Assembly: GCF_020809045.1 (NCBI RefSeq)
Contig: NZ_CP078079.1
Location: 3,782,001 to 3,846,000, forward strand
Length of the DNA stretch: 64,000 bases
Direction of reading: 5' to 3'
Source: Pseudarthrobacter sp. L1SW
GTDB lineage: Bacteria > Actinomycetota > Actinomycetes > Actinomycetales > Micrococcaceae
Shown here: in pieces, positions 49,368-58,461 of the stretch
Layout of the letters: every line of letters starts with the position of its first letter
Numbering within the stretch: position 1 is the stretch's first letter
Made by a program: the position numbers and the translations under genes
Notes under the pieces: model-generated
Seen by the model: the letters and a program-made list of their open reading frames with translations, nothing else
Databases searched by the model: none
Told to the model about the DNA's origin: nothing

Positions 49368-50357
49368 CTACACCTGGACCAGCCCGGCAGCCTCGGCGAG
49401 GAGCTCCACCGACCGCAGCCGCGCCTCGGTTCCGGTGCTCTGGTGGGCAACAATCAGTTCGTCGGCGTCGGCGTGCCGGCCAAAGCTGTCCAAGTAGTCG
49501 ATGACAACGTCGGGCGTGCCCACCGCGGAGTAGGTCATCATCTGGGAGACGTGCTGGCCCTGCGGGGAGTCGAGGATCATGTCCGCTTCGTCGTCGGTGA
49601 ACTCGCGCCCCCCGCCGAAGAACAGGGACACGCGGGCGCGCTTCGTGGCCTGCATCATGGCCTGCGCCTCCGAGGCGGAATCCGCGGCGATCACGTTGAC
49701 GCCGGCAATAACGTGCGGTGCCTCCAGCTGCGCCGAGGGCTTGAACTCGCGGCGGTACAGGGCCACCGCATCCTGCAGCGCGTTCGGCGCAAAGTGGGAG
49801 GCAAAGGCGTACGGCAACCCGAGCTGGGCAGCAAGGCGGGCGCCGAACAAGGAGGATCCGAGGATGTAGAGCGGGACGTTGGTGCCCTTGCCGGGGGTGG
49901 CCTCAACCCCCTGGATCCGGGTAGGGCCGGTGAGGTAGCCCTGCAGTTCCAGGACATCCTGGGGGAAGCTGTCCGCTGACATGGGGTCCCGCCGCAGCGC
50001 GCGCATGGTGTTCTGGTCGCTACCGGGGGCGCGGCCCAGGCCAAGGTCGATCCGGCCCGGGTGCAGGGTTTCCAGGGTGCCGAACTGCTCCGCGATGGTC
50101 AGTGGCGAGTGGTTCGGCAGCATGACGCCGCCGGCACCGAGGCGAATGCTTTCCGTCTGCGCGGCCACGTGGGCGATGAGGACGCTGGTGGCCGACGAGG
50201 CGATGGAGGACATGTTGTGGTGCTCCGCGTACCAGACGCGCCGGTAGCCGAGCTTCTCGGCGCTCTGCGCCATGGCCACGCTGCCCGCGAAGCTCTCCGC
50301 CGCCGTCTGGCCCTTGCCAATGGTTGCCAGGTCAAGGATGGAGAGGGGAAGAGTCAC
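49368..50357 (-). CDS. LLM-class flavin-dependent oxidoreductase (luciferase-like)
   Basis: A 329-residue protein of the bacterial-luciferase-like fold. LPLSILDLATIGKGQTAAESFAGSVAMAQSAEKLGYRRVWYAEHHNMSSIASSATSVLIAHVAAQTESIRLGAG is the typical N-terminal half, and DLGLGRAPGSDQNTMRALRR and LYILGSSLFGARLAAQLGLPYAFASHFAP are conserved for the MsnO8-like branch. It would use FMN or F420. Substrate unknown. The start is set at GTG 50357 by homology of the first strand; a TTG upstream at 50423 would add 22 unlikely residues. It is divergent from the aldo-keto reductase gene. Confidence 0.88.
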   Translation of the reverse strand: MTLPLSILDLATIGKGQTAAESFAGSVAMAQSAEKLGYRRVWYAEHHNMSSIASSATSVLIAHVAAQTESIRLGAGGVMLPNHSPLTIAEQFGTLETLHPGRIDLGLGRAPGSDQNTMRALRRDPMSADSFPQDVLELQGYLTGPTRIQGVEATPGKGTNVPLYILGSSLFGARLAAQLGLPYAFASHFAPNALQDAVALYRREFKPSAQLEAPHVIAGVNVIAADSASEAQAMMQATKRARVSLFFGGGREFTDDEADMILDSPQGQHVSQMMTYSAVGTPDVVIDYLDSFGRHADADELIVAHQSTGTEARLRSVELLAEAAGLVQV

Positions 50358-50460
50358 GGTAGGTGCCGGCCTTTCAGGAACGTTTTGGAGGGAGGCACCC
50401 GCAGGATCGTGGCGGGCACGCAAAGCATAACGACGGCGGCCCCCGGCTTATTTCTGTGAC

Positions 50461-50499
50461 TTGCGGAATACTCAGCAAACTTATGATGTTGCCGCCCCT
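50461..50499 (+). promoter_or_regulatory. Promoter of the aldo-keto reductase gene, probably giving a nearly leaderless mRNA
   Basis: TTGCGG at 50461-50466 and TATGAT at 50482-50487 form a promoter-like pair with a 15-base spacer. Transcription would begin close to the ATG at 50500, and no ribosome site exists before that codon. Confidence 0.5.
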
Positions 50500-51372
50500 A
50501 TGAGCCTAGAGACAACGAACCAGCTGGAACTGTCAGAAACGATCGACCTGAAGGACCTGGGAACCGTGCACCGGCTTGGCTTCGGTGCCATGCGCATCGT
50601 GGGTGACGGCGTCTGGGGTGAGCCCGCGGACCGCCGCGCCGCCGTGGAGGTGGTGCGCCGCGCCGTCGAACTCGGCGTGGACTTCATCGACACCGCAGAT
50701 TCCTACGGCCCCAACATCAGCGAGGAAATCCTGGCCGAAGCGCTGTACCCGTACAAGGACGGGCTGAAGATCGCCACGAAAGTGGGCTTCACCCGCACAG
50801 GTCCCAACAAGTGGATCCCGGTGGGCCGCCCGGAGTACCTGCGCCAGCAGGCCGAGCTGAGCCTGCGGAAACTCAAGGTGGACACCCTGGACCTGCTGCA
50901 GCTGCACCGGATCGACCCCAAGGTGGACGCCGAGGAGCAGTTCGGCGTGCTCCGTGAACTCCAGGACGAGGGGAAGGTCCGGGCATTGGGCCTCTCGCAG
51001 GTCAGCGTGGCGGAGCTTGAGGCTGCCGGGAAGCACTTCACCGTTTCCACTGTCCAGAACCGGTACAACCTGACGGACCGGAGCTCCGAGGACGTCCTGC
51101 GGTACTCGGAGGAGAACGGCATCGGTTTCATTCCGTGGGCTCCCATTTCCGCGGGCGAGCTGGCCCAGCCGGGCGGGCCATTGGATGAGGCGGCCAAGCG
51201 TTTGGGCGCCACCACTTCCCAGGTTGCACTGGCCTGGCTGCTGCGCCGCTCCCCCGTGATGATGCCCATTCCCGGCACCGGGTCGGTGAAGCACCTGGAA
51301 GAAAACATGGCCGCGGCCGGCATCACCCTGGACCAGGACACCTACGCTGAACTTGAAGCAGCGGGCGAGTAG
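50500..51372 (+). CDS. Aldo-keto reductase
   Basis: A 290-residue NADPH-dependent reductase with the AKR tetrad: Asp64 and Tyr69 (DFIDTADSYG), Lys94 (IATKVGF) and His136 (LLQLHRID). GLSQVSVAELEAA and VQNRYNLTDRSSEDVL are barrel segments, and MPIPGTGSVKHLEENMAA is the cofactor-binding end. The substrate is probably an aldehyde or ketone; not predictable. I reject the longer TTG start at 50461 because it would overlap the -35 box. The following DJ-1/PfpI gene is 24 bases downstream and likely co-transcribed, which suggests a reactive-carbonyl detoxification unit. Confidence 0.92.
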   Translation: MSLETTNQLELSETIDLKDLGTVHRLGFGAMRIVGDGVWGEPADRRAAVEVVRRAVELGVDFIDTADSYGPNISEEILAEALYPYKDGLKIATKVGFTRTGPNKWIPVGRPEYLRQQAELSLRKLKVDTLDLLQLHRIDPKVDAEEQFGVLRELQDEGKVRALGLSQVSVAELEAAGKHFTVSTVQNRYNLTDRSSEDVLRYSEENGIGFIPWAPISAGELAQPGGPLDEAAKRLGATTSQVALAWLLRRSPVMMPIPGTGSVKHLEENMAAAGITLDQDTYAELEAAGE

Positions 51373-51396
51373 AAAATTACAGACAGGAGCAAAATC

Positions 51397-52095
51397 ATGG
51401 CAAACATCCTGATGGTTGTATCCGCAGCCGATTCCCTCACCATGAAGGACGGCAGCAAGCACCCCACCGGCTACTGGGCAGAGGAACTGGTGGTGGCACA
51501 CCAGACCCTGGTGGACGCCGGCCACACCGTCCACATCGCCACCCCCGGCGGCGCGAAGCCCACCGTGGACCAGGTCAGCCTGGCCGCTGAGTCGACCGGC
51601 GGCGAGGACCGGGCGAAAGCTTTCCGGGACTACCTCGCGTCGATCGACGGCGAGCTCTCGCGCCCGCTGGTGCTGGCCGACGTCGACCCTTCCGGTTATG
51701 ACGCCGTGGTGATGCCGGGCGGGCACGGCCCCATGGCCGACCTGTACCAGGACGCCGACCTCGGCCGGCTCCTGGCGGCGGCGGACAGGGACGGCAAGGT
51801 CATCGCGCCATTCTGCCACGGCCCCGCCGGGCTGCTCAGTGCAACGGACGACGACGGCGCGTTCGTCTTCGCGGGACGTCGCCTCACAGTGTTCACCAAT
51901 GAGGAAGAGCTGGGCGGCGGCACGGGCGAGAACACGCCGTGGCTGGTGGAGGACGCGCTGAGGGACAAGGGTGCGGTGATCGAAAATGCTGCCGCCTGGA
52001 CGTCCAACGTGGTCCGGGACGGCAACCTGATCACCGGCCAGAACCCTCAGTCCAGCGAGGACGTGGCCAAGGAAGTCATCAAGGCTCTGGGCTAG
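51397..52095 (+). CDS. DJ-1/PfpI family protein (Hsp31-like glyoxalase III or deglycase type)
   Basis: A 232-residue protein of the type 1 glutamine amidotransferase fold. The nucleophile elbow is VIAPFCHGPAGLL with Cys140 and His141, YDAVVMPGGHGPMADL supplies the oxyanion region, and GYWAEELVVAHQTLVDAGHTVHIATPGG carries the conserved acidic residue. The length fits the Hsp31/YhbO-like group, which handles glyoxals. AGGAGC precedes ATG 51397. With the aldo-keto reductase upstream it could detoxify methylglyoxal. A strong bidirectional terminator follows. Confidence 0.9.
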   Translation: MANILMVVSAADSLTMKDGSKHPTGYWAEELVVAHQTLVDAGHTVHIATPGGAKPTVDQVSLAAESTGGEDRAKAFRDYLASIDGELSRPLVLADVDPSGYDAVVMPGGHGPMADLYQDADLGRLLAAADRDGKVIAPFCHGPAGLLSATDDDGAFVFAGRRLTVFTNEEELGGGTGENTPWLVEDALRDKGAVIENAAAWTSNVVRDGNLITGQNPQSSEDVAKEVIKALG

Positions 52096-52109
52096 TTCTC
52101 AACCGCGAC

Positions 52110-52147
52110 AGAGAAGGGGCCCGATCTGGTGACCGGGCCCCTTCTCT
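52110..52147. terminator. Bidirectional terminator hairpin
   Basis: AGAGAAGGGGCCCG (52110-52123) pairs perfectly with CGGGCCCCTTCTCT (52134-52147) across a ten-base loop. The arms supply T-rich ends on either strand. It separates the DJ-1/PfpI gene from the converging surface protein gene. Confidence 0.88.
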
Positions 52148-52182
52148 GCGGCGCACGTCCTTGGGAGCCACCGCTGTAAGCG

Positions 52183-54717
52183 CTACTTCAGCTTGAAGTT
52201 GGCGCTGATGGAGGAGCCGTCCTTTGCTGTCATTGTGAGCTGGTAGCAGCTCCCGGGGCTCGTGGGCGTCTTCCAGTTGTAAATGAACTGGCCGGCGAGG
52301 GCGTCATACCGGAGGTAGGTGCTGCCCGTGGCCGTCACTTCGATGTCATCGACATGCAGGAGCGAGCACTGGATCGGGGACGCCTTGAGGCTGTCCACGG
52401 CACTGACATCCGTCAACTCCCGGTCGCCCGCGAAGATCTCGAACTTGACCGGCACCGTGCTGCCGCCCTTGACCGTGTTCAGGACACCGCCCATGTCGAT
52501 CGGCTGGTAGAAGCCCTTCAGGGTCCAGGCATTGACTTGGTAGGAGTGGGTAATGGTGGTGGTGTTGCCGGCGCGGTCGGTAGCCGTGGCTGTGAGGGTG
52601 TACTTCCCCACTGCAGTGCCATATCCCGTCACCTCGCACGATCCACGGACGCCGGACAGCGAATCCGTGGCTGTGCAGGTCGGCTGCGCCGGCGTCGATC
52701 CGTAGTAGCCGTCCGCGATGACCGAATCGAAGGTCACCGTCGGGGCCGTCTTGTCGATCTTGAGCACAGTAGAGGCTTCACCAGCAGCGCGGACGTTGCC
52801 GGCAAGGTCCTTGAACTCAGGGCTGAGGACCTTCACGAATTCGCCTGCACCGGACGACGTCACTTTCTTCGTGCCTTCAACAGGTCCCGAGACGAGGTCG
52901 GTGGCGCCGAAGGTGACCTCAACATCCGTGTTGTACCAGCCGTCGCCGTTGGCTGCCGGGCTCGTGCCCACGTAACCGACCGTCGGTGCGGTCTGGTCAA
53001 TCTTGAATGATTTGACGGTAGCCCCGGCAGGGGTGATGTTGCCCGCGTTGTCTACGAATAGGGGGCTGGGGACCTTGACTTCAGGTCCCTCCCCGCTGGA
53101 GTACACCGTCTGCGAAGACGTCAGGAGTCCTGACGTCGCATCCGTTGCCGTAAAGCGGGCCCCGACGTCGGTCACGTACCAGTTATTCTCGCCCAAGGTG
53201 CCCGAGGCCACTCCGTCGTAGCCAACAGACGGTGCCGTCTTGTCGATCTTGAAGGACTGGGAAGCGGCGCCGGCAGGCGTGGTGTTGCCGGCGTTATCCG
53301 AGAAAGCAGGACTTTGGACCATCACGGCTTCGCCTTCCCCCGACGAGGTAACCGTCTGCGTTGAGCTGAGCGGGCCGGAGGTGAGATCCGTTGCCTTGAA
53401 GCTGGCCCGGACATCGGAGACGTACCACCCGCCAAAGCCGAGGGTACCGGCCTCTGTGTCGTAGCTGACGCTCGGCGCCGTCTTGTCGATCTTGAACGAC
53501 CGGGAAATGGTTCCGTCGGGCACGGTATTGCCCGCGTTGTCGGTGAACGCAGGGCTCAAGACTCTTACGTCGGCACCCTCGCCGCTGGAGGACACCTCCT
53601 GGGAAGAACTGGCCAGTCCCGACGTCTCATCCGTTGCCAGGAAGCGGGCCAGGACATCGGAGGTGTACCAGTTGTCGTTGCCGGCCGTTCCTGTCGCGTC
53701 GGCGTAGCTCACCGTCGGCGCCGTGCCATCTTTTTTGAGGTTGACGGTGACCGTCTCTGAGGTTCCTCCGCTGCTCGTTCCGGTACAGCTGAAGTCCTCC
53801 GCGATCTGGTCCGCGGTGATGTTCTGGTCCAGACAGCCCGTCAGCTTCAGGGTGCTTGACGAGTCGCCCTCAGTTACTGTCCAATCCAGCGCGACAGCGC
53901 TCCTATACCAGTCATTTGAGCCGTCCGGCGTGGTGGGAGAAAGAGTGTAGGAGATCCTGGGAGGTGTCCCGTCGGTGATCCCGTACGTGATGGAGCTAGT
54001 CTCGGTCAGGCCACCTTTGTCCGTGTAGCTGCAAGACGCTGTCTGGGTCCCGATGCCGTTGCCGGCATCCGGCCCTGATAGGGCCCCGAGCGTGGCATCG
54101 AACGAACTGGCACCATCTTCCTTGTCGGTAACATCACAGACAGCGGTGGGAACGAACCCCTTCGGGTACAAGCTGCCAGGCTTTACGCCGGTGATGTTGA
54201 CGGTGGGTGCAGTATTGGAAGGGGCTGGAGCCACCACCGTCACGCCGAAATTGACCGGCGTCACGTCGTAGGGTTCGCCGGTGGTGTTTGTCCCGGGCAG
54301 GGCAACGATGCTGGTGGTACCAAGTCCCTTGGGTGTAACGGTGACAGTGGTCTCCGCACCACAGCTCCCGAAGGTTGCACTGGCTGGAGATACTGTTGCC
54401 ACAGCCGGATTGCTGGATACCAGACTGAGGCTGATCTGTTGCGAGCCCTGGATCGTGCAGCCGCTCGTACCGTAATCGGGCAGTTTGACGACGTACAGCT
54501 GGGTTGTGCCGTTTGAACCACCGAGGTTCAACGTCATGGACTCTGCGACGGTGTCCACCGTGGTATCCAGCCTGTTAGCGATCGCGTCTGCGTAAGCCAC
54601 GCCGCCTCCTGCCAGCACCAGCCCCGCAGCCGCAACCACCGCGGCGGCCCGGGTACCCGACCGCCTCCGCAGGCTCCTATCCCCAGCCCTAGTTGTCCCA
54701 CTTGGCGAATTCATCAT
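52183..54717 (-). CDS. Secreted multi-repeat surface protein with a C-terminal PxKF-type domain
   Basis: An 844-residue exported protein. A signal peptide with twin Arg pairs and hydrophobic AAVVAAAGLVLAGGGVAYA ends near residue 42. Then come two Ig-like or cadherin-like regions and four consecutive 81-residue repeats whose landmarks are WY-x-x-DV, ATD-x-x-SG, SSGEG, SP-x-F-x-DNAGN and FKIDKTAPSV. A further Ig-like unit (GNTTTITHSYQV) precedes the C-terminal segment GGVLNTVKGGSTVPVKFEIFAG, the PxKF domain found in actinobacterial surface proteins. No LPXTG anchor is seen. The start is ATG 54717, with AGGGAG six bases upstream; a longer frame from 54756 lacks this. A role in adhesion or cell-surface structure is inferred. 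The Arg-rich start may be a Tat-like signal but lacks a full motif. Confidence 0.82.
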   Translation of the reverse strand: MMNSPSGTTRAGDRSLRRRSGTRAAAVVAAAGLVLAGGGVAYADAIANRLDTTVDTVAESMTLNLGGSNGTTQLYVVKLPDYGTSGCTIQGSQQISLSLVSSNPAVATVSPASATFGSCGAETTVTVTPKGLGTTSIVALPGTNTTGEPYDVTPVNFGVTVVAPAPSNTAPTVNITGVKPGSLYPKGFVPTAVCDVTDKEDGASSFDATLGALSGPDAGNGIGTQTASCSYTDKGGLTETSSITYGITDGTPPRISYTLSPTTPDGSNDWYRSAVALDWTVTEGDSSSTLKLTGCLDQNITADQIAEDFSCTGTSSGGTSETVTVNLKKDGTAPTVSYADATGTAGNDNWYTSDVLARFLATDETSGLASSSQEVSSSGEGADVRVLSPAFTDNAGNTVPDGTISRSFKIDKTAPSVSYDTEAGTLGFGGWYVSDVRASFKATDLTSGPLSSTQTVTSSGEGEAVMVQSPAFSDNAGNTTPAGAASQSFKIDKTAPSVGYDGVASGTLGENNWYVTDVGARFTATDATSGLLTSSQTVYSSGEGPEVKVPSPLFVDNAGNITPAGATVKSFKIDQTAPTVGYVGTSPAANGDGWYNTDVEVTFGATDLVSGPVEGTKKVTSSGAGEFVKVLSPEFKDLAGNVRAAGEASTVLKIDKTAPTVTFDSVIADGYYGSTPAQPTCTATDSLSGVRGSCEVTGYGTAVGKYTLTATATDRAGNTTTITHSYQVNAWTLKGFYQPIDMGGVLNTVKGGSTVPVKFEIFAGDRELTDVSAVDSLKASPIQCSLLHVDDIEVTATGSTYLRYDALAGQFIYNWKTPTSPGSCYQLTMTAKDGSSISANFKLK

Positions 54718-55036
54718 GTGCGTCTCCCTAAGACCATGTGCCCACCGCGGGCGCAACGTACTTCAACGTACGGGCTGATGCTGGATCAGCACACGCGTAA
54801 TCGCACACCTGTCTTTGCTCCTTAAGTACTCGTTTTCCGAAGCGCCTATTGACCGGCACTACTTGGTTTCTCACTCCCGGATGGATCCGAATGTGACCGC
54901 CCCGGTCCTCGCGTGAACCGTCGTTACGCCCTGTATCCCAGCGTTTCAGCGTCTTTGATTCCCCTCCTCGGGCTGCCGGATAGTTGCTGCAACGAGCACT
55001 CTCCGATGCATCCTCTACCCCCTCCAAGGAGGAAAA
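54718..55036. other. 319-base divergent intergenic region
   Basis: It must carry promoters for the surface protein (minus) and the solute-binding protein (plus). In the leader of the surface protein are two small hairpins: CGTAC with GTACG (54757-54772), also readable as a direct repeat AACGTAC, and GCTGAT with ATCAGC (54774-54790). Nothing resembling a known riboswitch was found. Confidence 0.45.
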
Positions 55037-56020
55037 ATGGCCGCTACCAAGGCGAAACCGGCTGCTGCCCTGGCCCTCACCGTCACCGCGATGCTGGGGC
55101 TGGCAGCCTGCGCCGATCCGGGCGCGACGGCGGCGACAGCACCGACGTCGAAATCCACCACCACCGCAGCAGGCAAGACCTTTAACCTGTCCCCGCAGCA
55201 GGACCGCTTCAAGGTTTCCGTGGACGCCGCTGCCGCTGCGCTGGTCCCCGAGGCCATCAAGGCGGACGGCAAGCTGACCGTGGTGACCACCGGCAACACG
55301 GCTCCGCTCAGCCTGTTCGCCACGGACAACAAGACGCTGATCGGCAACGAGGTGGACATCGCCTACGCCGTGGGCGAGACCCTTGGGCTTGAAGTCGAGG
55401 TCCTTCCGGTGGCGTGGGCGGACTGGCCGCTGGGGATCGAGTCGGCCAAGTACGAGGCCGTACTCTCGAACGTCACCGTCACCGAGGCGCGCAAGGAAAA
55501 GTTCGACTTCGCCACCTACCGGAACGACCTGCTGGGCTTCTATGCGAAGAGCGATTCGGACATTGGCGAAATCCGGGAAGCCAAGGATGTTTCCGGCAAG
55601 CGCGTCATCGTCGGCTCCGGCACCAACCAGGAAGCCATCCTGGTGCGCTGGGACGAGGAGAACAAGAAGAACGGCCTGAAGCCGGTCGAGTTCCAGTATT
55701 ACGACGACGACTCGGCCTCCACGCTGGCCCTTCAGTCCGGCCGCGCGGACCTTACGTTCGGACCCAACGCGGGTGCCGCCTACAAGGCAGCCCAGGACGG
55801 CAAGAGCAAGCAGGTGGGCACCCTCAACGGCGGCTGGCCGCTGACGGCCGAGATCGCCTTCACCACCAAGAAGGACAACGGCCTCGCGGCGGCTGCCCAG
55901 GCAGCACTGAACGAGCTGATTGAGAACGGCACGTACGTCAAAATCCTGGACCGCTGGGGCCTGGCTTCGGAGGCCATCCAGAAGTCCGAACTGAACCCGG
56001 CAGGCCTGCCCAAGAAGTAA
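55037..56020 (+). CDS. ABC transporter substrate-binding lipoprotein (family 3, polar amino acid type)
   Basis: A 327-residue periplasmic-type binding lipoprotein. The lipobox LGLAAC places the lipid-modified Cys near residue 26, followed by an Ala/Thr/Ser-rich linker. The family 3 motifs are visible: LTVVTTGNTAPLSLFATDNKTLIGNEVDIAYAVGETLGLEVE, WPLGIESAKYEAVLSNVTVTEARKEKFDFA, and LQSGRADLTFGPNAG. A cationic or polar amino acid ligand is likely. AAGGAGG before ATG 55037 is strong. No permease or ATPase gene adjoins it, so it must work with parts encoded elsewhere. A strong terminator follows. Confidence 0.9.
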   Translation: MAATKAKPAAALALTVTAMLGLAACADPGATAATAPTSKSTTTAAGKTFNLSPQQDRFKVSVDAAAAALVPEAIKADGKLTVVTTGNTAPLSLFATDNKTLIGNEVDIAYAVGETLGLEVEVLPVAWADWPLGIESAKYEAVLSNVTVTEARKEKFDFATYRNDLLGFYAKSDSDIGEIREAKDVSGKRVIVGSGTNQEAILVRWDEENKKNGLKPVEFQYYDDDSASTLALQSGRADLTFGPNAGAAYKAAQDGKSKQVGTLNGGWPLTAEIAFTTKKDNGLAAAAQAALNELIENGTYVKILDRWGLASEAIQKSELNPAGLPKK

Positions 56021-56037
56021 GGGACCTGCCGACGAAT

Positions 56038-56072
56038 GAATCCCCGCCCTGCTCACCGCAGGGCGGGGATTC
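56038..56072 (+). terminator. Rho-independent terminator after the solute-binding protein gene
   Basis: GAATCCCCGCCCTGC (56038-56052) pairs perfectly with GCAGGGCGGGGATTC (56058-56072) across TCACC, followed by TTCGTT. It is placed between converging genes and may act in both directions. Confidence 0.9.
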
Positions 56073-56109
56073 TTCGTTCAGTCCCTCGTGATGCCGGCTG
56101 CCGGGGCTC

Positions 56110-56808
56110 TCACCAGGCAGGCAGTGCCGGCACCGGGCCGTCCGCCTCGATATGTTCGGCATCTCCTCGCGCCAGCCACTGGAGAAGCCCTTCGCGGTCG
56201 GATACAACCCGGAGGCCGCCGTCGCCGATGGTCCATTCGTCCCGCTCTTCAGTCACGAGCGTCATTCCCGGAGCACCCTGGGCACGCAATGAACGCACCG
56301 CTGCTTCCAGGGCGTCCAACAGCGAGTCCGGATCAGCTTCCTCAATGGTCCAGGCAGTGTCCAGGTCATGATGGCGCACCACAACCTCGGCGATGCGGAT
56401 GGCCACGATGGACGTCGCCGGCAGCGGGCTGCCGTTCAAGCGAATTTCCGGGGCAACGAGCGCGCCGGCCAGCCGCTGCGCCTGCTCGGCGAAGTGGCCG
56501 GCGGAGGCCCGCAGCTCCGCCAGCAGCTCCTCCCGGGGCAACGCGGCCAGGGCGGCGATGGCCTCGGTGCGGGCTTCGGGCGAGGCGTCCAGCCGGCGTT
56601 CCTCACCCGTGACGGCGCAGTCAATGAGCTGCACCAGCGCACGGGCATTCGCAGCCACGTGTGCGATCACATGGGCCCTGGACCAGCCCCTGCACAGCGA
56701 CGGGGCAGCCATCTCGTGGTCCGACAGGGACGTGGCAGTGGCAAGGAACATGTCGGTTTCGCGGCCCAAGCGGGACAGGTCTGAATGGAGGCGTGCAGGT
56801 GTGATCAT
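56110..56808 (-). CDS. Maleylpyruvate isomerase family, mycothiol-dependent-type protein
   Basis: A 232-residue protein of the DinB-like metalloenzyme group described by TIGR03083. MAAPSLCRGWSRAHVIAHVAANARALVQLIDCA has the two metal-binding His of the first helices. IRIAEVVVRHHDLDTAW, with the third His, and VTEERDEWTIGDGGLRVVSDREGLLQWLARGD are the other conserved parts. Family members use mycothiol as a cofactor in actinobacteria; the reaction of this one is unknown. Start ATG 56808. It lies beside the benzoate block, but there is no sign that it belongs to that pathway. Confidence 0.85.
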   Translation of the reverse strand: MITPARLHSDLSRLGRETDMFLATATSLSDHEMAAPSLCRGWSRAHVIAHVAANARALVQLIDCAVTGEERRLDASPEARTEAIAALAALPREELLAELRASAGHFAEQAQRLAGALVAPEIRLNGSPLPATSIVAIRIAEVVVRHHDLDTAWTIEEADPDSLLDALEAAVRSLRAQGAPGMTLVTEERDEWTIGDGGLRVVSDREGLLQWLARGDAEHIEADGPVPALPAW

Positions 56809-57030
56809 GCCGTCAGCCTAACGGGGACGCCGATCAGTGTCATCTATATTTACTATTCCGCAATATTCTTCTATTGATAATAAATTTCGACAAAAAGACC
56901 CCCCGGCGGAACCCCGGGCATTTACCTCATATGTCATGGATCACATTCCTGTCAGGCTGAAAGGAACCCGGAAACGGCCGCTGGCCCAGAGTCGTGCCAG
57001 CGCATGCAATCACCCCGAGAGGACCCGGAC

Positions 57031-58410
57031 ATGACACAACCCCATGCGGTTATCGCTGAAAATCCACAAAAGGAGGCCCGCACCGCCAACTGGGTGGCCT
57101 TCATCATCTGCACCGCCCTGCTCTTTGACGGTTACGACCTGGTCATTTACGGCACCGTTCTGCCGGGCCTGCTGGCGGACCCTGGCCAGATTGGGAAGTT
57201 CGACATGGCCACCGCCGGCCTCTTGGGCTCCTGGGCCCTCATCGGCGTGCTGGTGGGCTCGCTGATCTGCGGCGCGGTGGGCGATTTCTTCGGCCGTCGC
57301 CGGCTGATGCTCCTGGGGATCGCCTGGTTCTCTGTGGGCATGTTCGTTACCGCCCTCACCACCACGGTTCCGGCCTTCGGCGCCATGCGCTTCATTACCG
57401 GCCTCGGCCTGGGCGTGGTCATCGCCAGCGCCGGTGCCACCATGGCCGAGTTCGCTCCGGCCGGCCGCCGCCAGTTCTACAACGCCATCGTCTACTCCGG
57501 CGTCCCCGCCGGCGGCGTGGTTGCTTCCATCATGGGCATCCTGTTCCACGACAGCCTCGGCTGGCGCGGCCTGTTCATCATCGGCGCGCTGCCGCTGGTA
57601 ATCCTGCTGCCCATCGCCTGGCGCAAGCTCCCGGAGTCCCCGCGCTGGCTGCTGTCGCGTGGCCGCGAAGAGGAAGCACTGGCCGCCGCACAGCGCACCG
57701 GCGTTCCGCTTCTCGAAGAGCGCGTCATTCTGGACGCCGGCGCAGCGCCGCAGAAGTCGGGCTTCGCCGCGGTATTCTCCAGGCAGTTCGCACTGGCCTC
57801 GGTCCTGCTGGGCCTCATGTCCTTCTGCGGCCTCCTCCTCACGTACGGGCTCAACACCTGGCTGCCCAAGATCATGGAGGGCTACGGTTACGGCCGCACC
57901 TACTCCCTGTTCTTCCCCCTGGCCCTGAACCTCGGCGCAGTGGCCGGCGGCCTGGTCGCCTCCCGGCTGGCGGACAAGAGCGGACCGCAGCGCGTCATCG
58001 CTTCCACCTTCGCGCTGGCCACAGCGTCCCTGGTCCTGATGACCTTCAACTTCCCGTTGCCCATGCTCTTCGCCTTCATCGCCGTGGCCGGCGTGGGAAC
58101 GCTGGGCACGCAGGTACTGATCTATGGATTCCAGTCCAATTACTTCACCACCAATGCCCGCGCGGCCGGCGTGGCCTGGTGTGCGAGCGTGGGCCGCCTG
58201 GGCGGCGTGCTGGGTCCGATCATCGGCGGCTGGCTGGCGGCAGCAGGCATCGGCGGTTCCACTGCCTTCTACATCTACGGCGGTGTTGCGCTCCTGGGTG
58301 CCTTGGTCACGGTCCTGGTCCCTCATCAGCGCAAGCTGGAAGCGGCCGAGCACCAGGTCGAGGAAATCGCCGGGCACCGCACCGAAGCTTCCGCGGGGCA
58401 GCCCCAGTAG
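57031..58410 (+). CDS. benK: Aromatic acid/H+ symporter (AAHS family), benzoate transporter-like
   Basis: A 459-residue MFS permease. TM1 carries the AAHS hallmark LLFDGYDLVIYGTVLPGLL, with the paired Asp residues required for aromatic acid uptake. The loop GAVGDFFGRRRLMLLG is the MFS signature, and ESPRWLLSRGREEEALA is the usual end of the central loop in this family. Context decides the likely substrate: a benzoate dioxygenase-pathway gene, a benzoate-type regulator and catechol genes lie within 7 kb, so benzoate is most probable. GAGAGGA precedes ATG 57031. The promoter region upstream (56860-56930) is a conspicuously AT-rich island. Confidence 0.85.
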   Translation: MTQPHAVIAENPQKEARTANWVAFIICTALLFDGYDLVIYGTVLPGLLADPGQIGKFDMATAGLLGSWALIGVLVGSLICGAVGDFFGRRRLMLLGIAWFSVGMFVTALTTTVPAFGAMRFITGLGLGVVIASAGATMAEFAPAGRRQFYNAIVYSGVPAGGVVASIMGILFHDSLGWRGLFIIGALPLVILLPIAWRKLPESPRWLLSRGREEEALAAAQRTGVPLLEERVILDAGAAPQKSGFAAVFSRQFALASVLLGLMSFCGLLLTYGLNTWLPKIMEGYGYGRTYSLFFPLALNLGAVAGGLVASRLADKSGPQRVIASTFALATASLVLMTFNFPLPMLFAFIAVAGVGTLGTQVLIYGFQSNYFTTNARAAGVAWCASVGRLGGVLGPIIGGWLAAAGIGGSTAFYIYGGVALLGALVTVLVPHQRKLEAAEHQVEEIAGHRTEASAGQPQ

Positions 58411-58461
58411 CGGGTCTGCGTCAGCACGCAGCCCATACCCGGCGGCTCGCTCCGGATGTCA

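Noticed and set aside
52700..54480. Several long open frames on the plus strand opposite the repeat protein
   Set aside because: They recur with the repeats and have no ribosome sites; they are mirror frames of a high-GC gene.
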